Both the position numbers and the translations under genes were made by a program. Shown here piece by piece: positions 15,136 through 22,662 of a stretch of DNA of 51,427 bases (positions within the stretch are counted from its first letter, which is position 1; each line of letters opens with the position of its first letter). Source of the DNA: Planctomycetaceae bacterium. Its GTDB lineage: Bacteria; Planctomycetota; Planctomycetia; Pirellulales; Thermoguttaceae. Where the stretch lies: positions 1 to 51,427 of the forward strand of contig JAAYAY010000246.1 of NCBI GenBank assembly GCA_012719125.1. Direction: 5' to 3'. A model generated the notes under the pieces. It searched no databases, was not told the origin of the DNA, and saw only the letters and a list, made by a program, of their open reading frames with translations.

Positions 15136-16032
15136 TTACTGCCCAAGATATACATTACCTCTGTGCCATTCCAGAAACCGCCCTGCAATCGCCTTGTTCT
15201 TAGGTAGCACTGCCAGTGGCCGACCCTCCAGCGATTCGAGCGGTAGCCCCCCGTCACTTTGCGTCACGAACACATCCGCGATCCCGATCCGCTCCGCTTC
15301 GTTGATCCCGAGAATCCCCTTGTCGAACGCCCAGTGATGCAGCTTGCAGAGGGCGATTCCATTCTCCACCGTGTCCGGCCCCCGGTGTGCATGCCACTGG
15401 ACGTGCGCCGCATCAATGCCGGTCGCTTGCCCGTTGAGTACCCCGTGGAACCCGCAGAACGCGCAGCTATACCGGAAATTCTCCAACACGTCGATGGTGA
15501 ACTGCTGATCCCGCTGCCTCCGTCGCCGGCTATCCAACCGGTCCAGCCCCAAATCCTCGCGGATATCGCCGTGCAGCGTCTCCGGCCACCATTCGTGCAA
15601 GACTGAATCGACGACGCGCGCCCTCGCCTCGCCGGAACTCCGCAGCAACCGAAAGACCTGTGGCCGAAACGCCGCGTAGGAATCCGGATGACGCAAGTCG
15701 GACACCAACGCTGTCTTGCCGGGGCCGTACTCACGCTGCGTCTTCAGAATCCAGAACGCCGACGAACGCAGGTGGCTGAATGGCTGTTCCGGCTTCGGCC
15801 CGCTTGCCGTTGGACGCCCGCCGTGCTCGCGAATAAGTCGTTCCAGTTGCTTCTCAATATCGTCGAAATGAAAGCGGTTCTCCTCAATCCGCCCATTTTC
15901 AATCTTCGACACCAGCAGCAGCAGGAGCAGCGGCTTCTTCAGCGCAGCTCCAAGCCCTCCGGCCACATGCAACTTCATCGACCGAATCTGCTCCACCAAC
16001 TCGTCCAACTCTCGAAGATCGTCCGGGTTCAT
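15136..16032 (-). CDS. Phosphorothioated-DNA-binding HNH restriction endonuclease (ScoMcrA-like)
   Basis: The 298-residue product has the architecture of PT-dependent type IV enzymes such as ScoMcrA. An N-terminal sulfur-binding-domain-like region (about residues 15-165) includes KKPLLLLLLVSKIENGRI, FDDIEKQLERLIREHGG and PEQPFSHLRSSAFWIL. A C-terminal HNH zinc nuclease has CAFCG (Cys 190, 193), DAAHVQWHAHRGPDTVENG (His 210, His 214, Asn 224), and LCKLHHWAFDKG (Cys 229, His 232-233). Known relatives bind phosphorothioate DNA through the SBD and cleave nearby. It is on the opposite strand to the modification genes, starting within the stop codon of a 70-residue gene (TAATG). Presence beside apparent PT-modification genes is paradoxical unless site specificity differs or activity is controlled. 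Confidence 0.85.
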   Translation of the reverse strand: MNPDDLRELDELVEQIRSMKLHVAGGLGAALKKPLLLLLLVSKIENGRIEENRFHFDDIEKQLERLIREHGGRPTASGPKPEQPFSHLRSSAFWILKTQREYGPGKTALVSDLRHPDSYAAFRPQVFRLLRSSGEARARVVDSVLHEWWPETLHGDIREDLGLDRLDSRRRRQRDQQFTIDVLENFRYSCAFCGFHGVLNGQATGIDAAHVQWHAHRGPDTVENGIALCKLHHWAFDKGILGINEAERIGIADVFVTQSDGGLPLESLEGRPLAVLPKNKAIAGRFLEWHRGNVYLGQ

Positions 16033-16244
16033 TATCTCGCCAGCCGCGACAGATTGGCGTCCACGACTCGCAACATTTCGACGGCGCTCTCCTGCGGAAG
16101 CTGCCCCCTCTCAAGCCCGTCAGCAACCGTCGACACGCCCTGCCTTGCGTCATTTACAATCCGTTCGCATTCCAACTTGAACTCGTGCAGCGAGTGAAGC
16201 ATCCCAAAGGACGTCTCGAAACGCGACTCCGTCTTGCTGTTCAT
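16032..16244 (-). CDS. Small helical protein coupled to the SBD-HNH nuclease
   Basis: From ATG 16244 this encodes 70 residues, MNSKTESRFETSFGMLHSLH through ESAVEMLRVVDANLSRLAR, almost entirely predicted helix. Its stop overlaps the nuclease start by one base (TAATG), so the two are translated together. A GAAGGA site is just upstream. The frame extends to 16439 but the upstream part looks non-coding. No family is recognised. A tightly coupled small acidic helical protein before a nuclease could be an inhibitor, chaperone or regulator; this is inferred from arrangement only. Confidence 0.55.
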   Translation of the reverse strand: MNSKTESRFETSFGMLHSLHEFKLECERIVNDARQGVSTVADGLERGQLPQESAVEMLRVVDANLSRLAR

Positions 16245-16667
16245 TTCCTTCGACTCCAGATCAAGTCCCCACACGCCACCCGCTGCTCTCCAAATCCTCG
16301 CAAGTGCCCAGCTTACCGTTTTGTGGTACCGTCGGCAAGCTGTTGACGCCTGCAAAGCCAATGGACGAGAGTGACCAACGGAAGCCCGGCTTCTCGCTGA
16401 TTTCCGCGGGTGAGCTGTGAGCATTTCCAATACAGACATCAGTAATGCTCACCACACCGTCCGCCACGTTTGCAGGAAGCACACAACGCACTCTCCATTG
16501 CTGCACACCGCACGGCAGCCACCACAATCCCGCGCACATTCTGTCGAAATGGCGGTCAAGGGCTTGTGCATCGCAACCACCACCATACATTAGGATTCGG
16601 AGTGTATCGGTCCACTGCCTTACGTGCGTTCTCGAGTCAACTCCTCCCGAAATGGAAGACTCATCAC
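16245..16667. other. Divergent promoter region inside the island
   Basis: These 423 bases separate the minus-strand nuclease pair from the plus-strand DndC-like gene and should contain both promoters. No strong -35/-10 pair stands out. Open frames through it (for example 16261-16674 on the minus strand) have improbable, Cys- and Trp-rich composition and no ribosome site. No gene was accepted here. Confidence 0.4.
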
Positions 16668-17486
16668 ATGGCAACCATTAGCGAAGCCCTGCAGCACTGC
16701 GACGACCCCTCCATCCGCCACATCGTCAGCATTTCGGGCGGCAAGGATTCCACGGCCCTCGCTATCTACATGCTCCGAAAATACCCGCAAATCCCCGTAG
16801 AATACGTATTCTGCGACACTGAATGCGAGCTCCCCGAGACCTACGAGTACCTCGAACGCCTGGAAGCCTTTCTCGGCAAAGAAATTGTTCGACTCAGTGC
16901 GAAGGATCTGCTAAACTTGGACCCGTCCAAACGGCATAAGCGAAACCCCTTCGACATCTGGCTCAACGAAATGTACGGCGGATTCCTTCCCAGCCCCCGC
17001 ATGCGCTGGTGCACCCGGGTGCTCAAGATCCAGCCCTTCGAGGCCTACGTCGGCGACGACCACGCCTACAGCTACATCGGTATCCGCGGCGATGAAGACC
17101 GCGACGGCTACGTCGCCAAGAAACCACCCGCCCTCTCCGAACGCCCCAATATTATCCCCGTCTACCCCTTCAAAGACGATCGCCTGGGCCTCGTCGACGT
17201 CAAGGCTCTCCTCGAAGAGTCCGGCCTCGGCCTCCCCGATTACTACCGCTGGCGTTCCCGCTCCGGCTGCTACTTCTGCTTCTACCAGCAAATCGGTGAA
17301 TGGCAACGCCTGAAAGAAGAGCATCCCGGTCTTTTCGAAAAGGCGAAGAAGTACGAGAAGACAACTGGCAGAAAGCGATTCACCTGGACAGAACGCCGTA
17401 CCCTCGCCGAAATCGCTGCCCTCCCCGAGAGATACCCCTTGCCCCATACAGACGAAAGCGAAGGATGTGCGATTTGCCATCTCTAA
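16668..17486 (+). CDS. Short DndC-like PP-loop (PAPS reductase family) protein
   Basis: This 272-residue protein carries the ATP-pyrophosphatase PP-loop SGGKDST (residues 23-29) and FCDTECELPETYEYL, typical of the PAPS reductase superfamily to which DndC and SspC belong. Cys 115 (RWCTRVLK), Cys 201 and 204 (SGCYFCF) and Cys 267 and 270 (EGCAIC at the extreme C-terminus) are candidate 4Fe-4S ligands, as DndC carries such a cluster. DndC activates substrate with ATP and, with a desulfurase, puts sulfur into the DNA backbone. It is roughly half the usual DndC length (about 500). ATG 16668 is used because SISGGKD is normally about 20 residues from the start; the longer frame from 16470 is not family-like. 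It lies 66 bases before the nuclease-helicase. Ordinary CysH is less likely in this company. Confidence 0.75.
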   Translation: MATISEALQHCDDPSIRHIVSISGGKDSTALAIYMLRKYPQIPVEYVFCDTECELPETYEYLERLEAFLGKEIVRLSAKDLLNLDPSKRHKRNPFDIWLNEMYGGFLPSPRMRWCTRVLKIQPFEAYVGDDHAYSYIGIRGDEDRDGYVAKKPPALSERPNIIPVYPFKDDRLGLVDVKALLEESGLGLPDYYRWRSRSGCYFCFYQQIGEWQRLKEEHPGLFEKAKKYEKTTGRKRFTWTERRTLAEIAALPERYPLPHTDESEGCAICHL

Positions 17487-17552
17487 TGATCGCGTTCGTC
17501 TGCGAGCAAGCCTATCTGCACCACAAGTCCGGCCTTTCATCTGAGATTCGTC

Positions 17553-19814
17553 ATGGCAGAATCGGTGAACGAGCGAGCGTCGGCAAGCAGTCTGCCGGAA
17601 GACGTATTCATCGAACTCTTCGCCCAGGTCTTTGGACTGGACAAAGTGCAACTGCTGTCGCATGAGCACCCCGTTGAAGACATTTACGGCGAAAGGCGTT
17701 ATATCGACTATGCCTTGAGGACACTCGACGCGCGAGTGGCCTTCGAGATCGACGGATTGACGTGGCATCATCCTGAGGCCGTCAGTATCGGCGAATTCGA
17801 AGACAGCCTCCTTCGGCAAAACAGCCTCGTCTATCAAGGCTGGAGTGTCTTTCGGTGGACCGATCGGGAATTGCTCTCTGAACCAGAGCGTGTGAAAGAG
17901 CAACTCGCCCTCTTCCTCGAAAGCATCTCTGAACTTGTATCATTTGACGATTTCCTGCCAAAGCAAAGGGGTGAGGCGTTCGAGCTGCGTCCTCATCAAG
18001 AAGAAGCCCTTGAATCACTCGACTCGCTCCGTGCTCACGGAAATACGATCGCCCTGCTGACGCACGCCCAAGGTGCGGGCAAGACCGTTGTTGCCATCAC
18101 CGACGCAAAGCGCATCGGCGGACGTACCCTGTTCTTGGCCCATCGACGTGAGCTGGTCCTGCAAGCGTACGACCACTTTCAGCACCTTTGGCCGGAAGCA
18201 AGTGCTGGACTCTTTATGGGTGAAGTGCGAGATCACGACACTCATAATATCGCCGGTTCAGTGCAAAGTGTCGCAGAGCGGTTCAAAGAATTCGACGCCG
18301 CCGCATTCGACTACGTGGTGGTGGATGAAGCTCATCACGCGGCCGCCGCCACGTATCGGCGAGTGCTTGGCTACTTCCGGCCCAAGTTCGTACTCGGTCT
18401 GACCGCCACGCCCGACCGAGCCGATGGTCAGTCGATTCTTGAGTTGTTTCAGGATTGCGCCCATCGTTTAGACCTGAAAACCGCCGTGGAACTCGGCGAA
18501 CTCGTGCCTATCCGATGCGTGCGAGTGAAAACAAACGTAGATCTGACGAAGGTACGCTTCAACCAGGTCCAATACAACCGAAGGGATATCGAGGAACGCG
18601 TGATTGTCCCTGCTCGCGACGAATTGGTTGTGGACGCCTATCTGAAACATGTACGTGGGCGTCGAGCCGTCGTATTCTGCGTCAATGTCCGCCACGGCGA
18701 GGCGATGGCCGAGATCTTCCGGCGCCAGGGGATTGCCGCACATTCGGTTTCGGGCCGCATGGCGCGCCGCGACCGTGAACAAAGCCTTTGCGACTTTCGG
18801 ACCGGACAACTTCAGGTTCTGTGCGCCTGCGACATTCTCAATGAAGGCTGGGACTGCCCTGAGGTTGAAGTCTTAATGATGGCCCGGCCGACGCTATCCA
18901 AGGTCGTTTACCTCCAGCAACTCGGTCGCGGCACTCGTAAGGCCCCCGGCAAAGAATGCTTGATCGTCTTCGACTTCGTAGATAACGCGACGCGCTACAA
19001 TCAGGCATTGAACTTGCATCGTGCGATTGGCATTTCGCGTTATCGCTCGGGGGCGCTCGCAATAGCACCTCCTGAACAAATCGAGGCCGAAGAGGAACTG
19101 CTTGCGCGGGGGGCAAAGCCGACGACTGTTCTGGACATAGGAATATGGGCGCGCGATTTTGAAGAGATCGACCTATTCACCTGGCAAGAAGCCGTTGCAG
19201 GCATGATTTCGCTCTCCGAGCTCGAAGTGGAGCTTTCCACCTCACAGGGCTTCATTCGCCGTGCTGTTGAACGAGGGGAATTGGAGACCGACCACACCCT
19301 GACGTTGGGCAATCAGGAGTATCATTACTTCAACCAGGACCGAATTGACGAAATCTGTGACACACTGGGCATCGAGAAAGTCGGCCCCCATAACATCAAG
19401 CGCCGTTTCGTCGAATTTGTGCAGAAGATGGATATGGCCGCGTCGTACAAGCCGGTCATGCTGAAGGCATTCCTTGAAGTGCTAGACGAGAAGGGCCGTG
19501 CGCCCCTCGCGGAAGTGACGCGAAGATTCCGGCAATTCTACGAATCACGCAGAGACGCAGGCCGGGTTGTTGAACGCGAAACAGCCACCATGTCACGCCT
19601 CGATGAACTCGACGACATGGGCGTTCAACAAGTGATGCTTCGAATGCCCTTCGAGAAGTTCGAACGCCGGAGATTCCTCGAATACGACTCCCGGGATTTG
19701 GCTTTCATACGCTTCTCGCCGATCCTATGGCGTCAGTTGAAACGCGGGGACCTCGACGAGTTACAGAAGATCTGTGAGCAGAGCATTGCGACCTACTATG
19801 AGCGATTGCAGTAA
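17553..19814 (+). CDS. Nuclease-helicase of the DNA phosphorothioation restriction type
   Basis: This 753-residue protein has an N-terminal nuclease-like domain and a superfamily 2 helicase. Residues 48-103 (RRYIDYAL..., VAFEIDGLTWHHP, SLLRQNSLVYQGWSVFRWT) match the Vsr/DUF559 PD-(D/E)xK-like fold, with Glu 65, Asp 67 and His 72-73. The helicase has Walker A AQGAGKT (172-178), DEAH (258-261), LTATP (283-287), HSVSGRMARRDR, CDILNEGWD and motif VI QLGRGTRKAPGK (456-467). The C-terminal 270 residues are unassigned and may recognise DNA. The domain order and the EIDG...HHP...LLxQNSLVYxGW signature fit the family annotated as DNA phosphorothioation system restriction enzyme (TIGR04095-like), a link from memory. 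It probably restricts unmodified DNA. HIT overlaps its 3' end by 17 bases. Confidence 0.82.
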   Translation: MAESVNERASASSLPEDVFIELFAQVFGLDKVQLLSHEHPVEDIYGERRYIDYALRTLDARVAFEIDGLTWHHPEAVSIGEFEDSLLRQNSLVYQGWSVFRWTDRELLSEPERVKEQLALFLESISELVSFDDFLPKQRGEAFELRPHQEEALESLDSLRAHGNTIALLTHAQGAGKTVVAITDAKRIGGRTLFLAHRRELVLQAYDHFQHLWPEASAGLFMGEVRDHDTHNIAGSVQSVAERFKEFDAAAFDYVVVDEAHHAAAATYRRVLGYFRPKFVLGLTATPDRADGQSILELFQDCAHRLDLKTAVELGELVPIRCVRVKTNVDLTKVRFNQVQYNRRDIEERVIVPARDELVVDAYLKHVRGRRAVVFCVNVRHGEAMAEIFRRQGIAAHSVSGRMARRDREQSLCDFRTGQLQVLCACDILNEGWDCPEVEVLMMARPTLSKVVYLQQLGRGTRKAPGKECLIVFDFVDNATRYNQALNLHRAIGISRYRSGALAIAPPEQIEAEEELLARGAKPTTVLDIGIWARDFEEIDLFTWQEAVAGMISLSELEVELSTSQGFIRRAVERGELETDHTLTLGNQEYHYFNQDRIDEICDTLGIEKVGPHNIKRRFVEFVQKMDMAASYKPVMLKAFLEVLDEKGRAPLAEVTRRFRQFYESRRDAGRVVERETATMSRLDELDDMGVQQVMLRMPFEKFERRRFLEYDSRDLAFIRFSPILWRQLKRGDLDELQKICEQSIATYYERLQ

Positions 19815-20208
19815 ACCGTGTCCTTTCTGTGACATATCTGATGCGCGGATTCTGCGGCAGAACGCAGAGGCCCTTGCCATCAGTGATGCGTATCCCGTCT
19901 CTTGTGGACACACCTTGGTCATTCCCCGACGCCACGTGGCGGACCTTTTTGAGCTATCGGAAATGGAACTTGCCGAAGTTGTCAGGCTTGTTGGGGAAAT
20001 GAAGAAGCAGTTAGCGGCAGGAGCCTCGCCCGGCGGCTTCAATATCGGAGTCAATATTGGCGGAGACGCCGGACAGACAGTGATGCACGCCCACGTGCAT
20101 ATCATCCCTCGTTACGCGGGCGACGTCGCCGATCCCATCGGCGGAGTGCGGAACGTCATTCCGGGCAAGGGACGTTATCCTTTCGACGAACCTCCATCAC
20201 AAACGTGA
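19798..20208 (+). CDS. HIT-family nucleotide hydrolase or transferase in the island
   Basis: The 136-residue protein has an N-terminal CPFCDI (Cys 8, 11) and the histidine triad HAHVHIIPR (His 97, 99, 101), with FNIGVNIGGDAGQTV before it as in HIT/Fhit proteins. ATG 19798 lies within the last codons of the nuclease-helicase (17-base overlap), so it is translationally coupled and part of that operon. The upstream start at 19774 would add eight unlike residues. HIT proteins hydrolyse AMP-linked substrates; aprataxin removes AMP from DNA ends. Because DndC-type enzymes use ATP to activate DNA, a role in clearing adenylated intermediates is an attractive but untested idea. Its last 53 bases overlap the opposing methyltransferase gene. 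Confidence 0.85.
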   Translation: MSDCSKPCPFCDISDARILRQNAEALAISDAYPVSCGHTLVIPRRHVADLFELSEMELAEVVRLVGEMKKQLAAGASPGGFNIGVNIGGDAGQTVMHAHVHIIPRYAGDVADPIGGVRNVIPGKGRYPFDEPPSQT

Positions 20209-21943
20209 TCCGCTCATCGCCGCAACCGTTGAAGTTCGTCACCCGCCCTCTTATCAGCGGCATGACGTGGTCGAACGTGAAAACCAGCCAAGCACCGGGC
20301 CACCTCTCAGCGGAGACTTCACGCGCTGTCATCTGGCGTGCTTTCTGCGTTCCCTCAACCGACCACTCATAGCCCAAGCGTTCCAACACCAGCAAGATCT
20401 GCGGCGGGGTCGCTCCATCGCGGCGCCCTCCCACCTCGGAAAGCAGGCGAGAGATTGCTGACTCAGAAATCCCGGTTATTGCGCTCAGCGCTACTACCGC
20501 GCAGTTCCTGCCGGGATTCAGTAGAACTCGTATCATGGACGGCGAATCGCTGGCTGAGCAGAATGCTGTCTCTCGCTCACGATCAAGTATCTGATAGGAA
20601 TGTCCCCACCTCTCCTCCTCCCGCGTCAATCTCGCGAATTTCTCATAGAACTCGTGCCCCCTCCCCACCAACTCCTCCTTCCGGCAGAGAATCGGCGGAT
20701 CCTCCCACTCCCGGTAGTCAAAGAAGTCGATCGATAGCGTCGGCAGCGTTACCTTCACGCGCTGCCGCAACGCCGGATGGGGGTTCCTCTCGAAGTCCGG
20801 ATACGAGAGATAGCTCACTTTCCCCGAAAGCCGGTGGAGCTTGATCACGTTCGCCTCGTCGATCTCGCCCACCAACGCCCGGGCACAGCCCTCGTAAATC
20901 CGCAGGATCGGCTCCAGGCCGTCCAAGGCACTGCGGTGGACGATCAGCGCGTTGTCGACCAACTGGCCCACCCCCGCACGCTGGCACGCCCCGTCGATCG
21001 CATCCGGATCCCCGGTGCGAAACAAGAGCACGTCCGCCCGGGCGCAGGCTGCCTGGTAACTGCCGAGAAATGACTTCACGTCGCGCTGGATCGAGCCGGG
21101 CAGTTGCGACAGCTTCGGGCGCCGGCGGAAACGCGACAGGGCGAGGTACACCAGCAAGTCCTCCGTCCGACGCTGCGCAATCTCCTCCCACGGCTCCTCT
21201 TCCGTCACCCGACGCACGAGCGCAAACGCCCGCTTCAGGCTGCCAAACCGCTGCACCACCTCACCCGATAACGAAAACTCCTCGGGGCCCGGCAGACGGC
21301 CCAGCGCGGTGAGCGTCTCCATCAGCGGCTCGAGCACGTCGCGATTCTCCTCGAACACCAGCTCCGAAATCCGCCGCCGCGGGACCGCGATCCGGCGGTG
21401 GTAACGAGTCGCCAGGAACTGCTGTTTGGCCGACTCATCCCTAAACACATAGAAGACACCGGGCGCCGCGGGAATCGCGTCGCCCGTCAGCTCCGACTCC
21501 AGGTACCCGCGCAGCTCGTGCTGCCGGTAGTACTTCTGAAAGGTCCCGCGCGTCGTGAGCACCCCGTCGCCATATTCTGCCTGCTCTTTGTCGGGCGCGG
21601 CAAATTCCACCTGGGCCGCAACCACCAAGAGCTGCCGGCACAGCCCCCAGGCAGCGGCGAGGGCCGCGGAACGTTCACGGGGATCCTCGATGACGTTGAT
21701 CACGTAGCCGAGATTGACCACGTCGGCCGGCACGGGCCGCTCGTCGGGTCGGAACACCGGGTCCCAGCCGGTGGACTGGATGCCCATGTCGGCAAGCAGT
21801 CGCAGATCCTGTCCGTGGCCGCAGCCGTAATCGAAGAACGAGGTCGACGCGTCGAGCAGCCCGTCGCGCAGAAGGCTCTTGACGGGTAAAGAGAACCCGG
21901 GGCGGCGGATCGCCGTTTTGTGTCGCTGTACGGTTCGCTTCAT
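20156..21943 (-). CDS. Phosphorothioation-associated methyltransferase with a C-terminal peptidase-like domain
   Basis: From ATG 21943 (MKRTVQRHKTAIRR) this gives 595 residues. Residues 1-460 closely follow the family annotated as DNA phosphorothioation-associated putative methyltransferase (TIGR04096-like, from memory): FFDYGCGHGQD (SAM motif, 38-47), GWDPV, ADVVNLGYVINVIEDP, VVAAQ, GVFYVFRDE, EGCARALVG, IKLHRLSGKVSYLSYPDFER and DPPILCRKE. Ordinary members end soon after this point. Here about 120 further residues carry NCAVVALSAITG (Cys 481), TFDHVMPL (His 559) and VTNFNG (Asn 570), a Cys-His-Asn order as in papain-like/C39 folds. It is transcribed against the HIT gene with a 53-base tail overlap. 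The seven codons upstream (frame from 21964) are discounted because family members begin MKR-HKTAIRR. Confidence 0.82.
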   Translation of the reverse strand: MKRTVQRHKTAIRRPGFSLPVKSLLRDGLLDASTSFFDYGCGHGQDLRLLADMGIQSTGWDPVFRPDERPVPADVVNLGYVINVIEDPRERSAALAAAWGLCRQLLVVAAQVEFAAPDKEQAEYGDGVLTTRGTFQKYYRQHELRGYLESELTGDAIPAAPGVFYVFRDESAKQQFLATRYHRRIAVPRRRISELVFEENRDVLEPLMETLTALGRLPGPEEFSLSGEVVQRFGSLKRAFALVRRVTEEEPWEEIAQRRTEDLLVYLALSRFRRRPKLSQLPGSIQRDVKSFLGSYQAACARADVLLFRTGDPDAIDGACQRAGVGQLVDNALIVHRSALDGLEPILRIYEGCARALVGEIDEANVIKLHRLSGKVSYLSYPDFERNPHPALRQRVKVTLPTLSIDFFDYREWEDPPILCRKEELVGRGHEFYEKFARLTREEERWGHSYQILDRERETAFCSASDSPSMIRVLLNPGRNCAVVALSAITGISESAISRLLSEVGGRRDGATPPQILLVLERLGYEWSVEGTQKARQMTAREVSAERWPGAWLVFTFDHVMPLIRGRVTNFNGCGDERITFVMEVRRKDNVPCPE

Positions 21944-22080
21944 ACGCGTCAGCTCCCTCAACAAGCCTCCTCGACCGCAACCATCGAAGCCCAGCCTATT
22001 CCCTTGGCGCCCCTAGGGCAAGTGCTGTAGAACCTACTCACACACCGCCACGAAAGAACCCGGGTATTATTGATGTTTGC

Positions 22081-22171
22081 CTATTGAATGAACGGTCAGA
22101 TGGGCGGTTTTCCGAAAAATCCGGGCTTCCGTTGTCAGCCCTCCGTTCATTGGATATGCAAGGCTCAATAG
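22081..22171. promoter_or_regulatory. Inverted repeat in the divergent promoter of the methyltransferase
   Basis: CTATTGA-ATGAACGG (22081-22095) is mirrored by CCGTTCAT (22143-22150) and, after a 14-base interruption, TCAATAG (22165-22171). It lies between the methyltransferase start (21943, minus) and the small gene at 22192 (plus), where a shared regulator or an extended RNA hairpin could act. Confidence 0.35.
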
Positions 22172-22191
22172 TTCACCGGAAGAAGAACGAG

Positions 22192-22662
22192 ATGGACCGA
22201 AACGTGAAACTGCCGGTCAGATCAAGAAGATACGGGATCGGCAAAGACATCGCCGGGGCCGTCTATCTGCATCGCCGTTACGAGGGCCTGCTCGGCGAGC
22301 CGCTTGAGGCGGCCAAGAGGCATCTGCCAGCCGACTTCGAATACACCGTCGTCAAGTACGTCGAAGGCGAGGGGAAGGTGTCGTTCCTCCAATCTCCCGA
22401 TTTCGATTCGGCCACCGAGCCGACCGTAGGCGACTCGATCCTCGTGCATGCCGACGGCCGGATCACCCGCCGCAGAGCGGGCGCCGACCCGGAGATCTAT
22501 CATCACAAGTGGCTCTTCGTTGCCGACGACTACGACGGCTTCGACGTCGAGGCCAGCAAGAGGCGCTCCGCCGCCTGGCTGAGCCTTTCGGGCATCGACA
22601 AGCGCCGCATCGGCCGCCGCAGCTTTTGGCAAGAGAACGTGCTCCCGCGTTTGGAGGAGTGA
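22192..22662 (+). CDS. Conserved small protein of the phosphorothioation neighbourhood
   Basis: From ATG 22192 this gives 156 residues. The text YGIGKDIAGAVYLHRRYEG, FEYTVVKYVEGEGKVSFLQS, DPEIYHHKWLFVADDYDGFD and then VEASKRRSAAWLSL is highly structured and recalls a conserved small family I remember beside phosphorothioation-associated methyltransferases; I know no assigned function. It is soluble and has no nuclease motif. It is divergent from the methyltransferase across 248 bases. The frame is open from 22084 but the first 36 residues look non-coding. Context suggests an accessory protein of the methyltransferase. Confidence 0.65.
   Translation: MDRNVKLPVRSRRYGIGKDIAGAVYLHRRYEGLLGEPLEAAKRHLPADFEYTVVKYVEGEGKVSFLQSPDFDSATEPTVGDSILVHADGRITRRRAGADPEIYHHKWLFVADDYDGFDVEASKRRSAAWLSLSGIDKRRIGRRSFWQENVLPRLEE

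Noticed and set aside
16261-16674. 137-codon minus-strand frame in the island's divergent promoter
   Set aside because: It is Cys/Trp-rich with no homology and overlaps the DndC-like start; judged non-coding.
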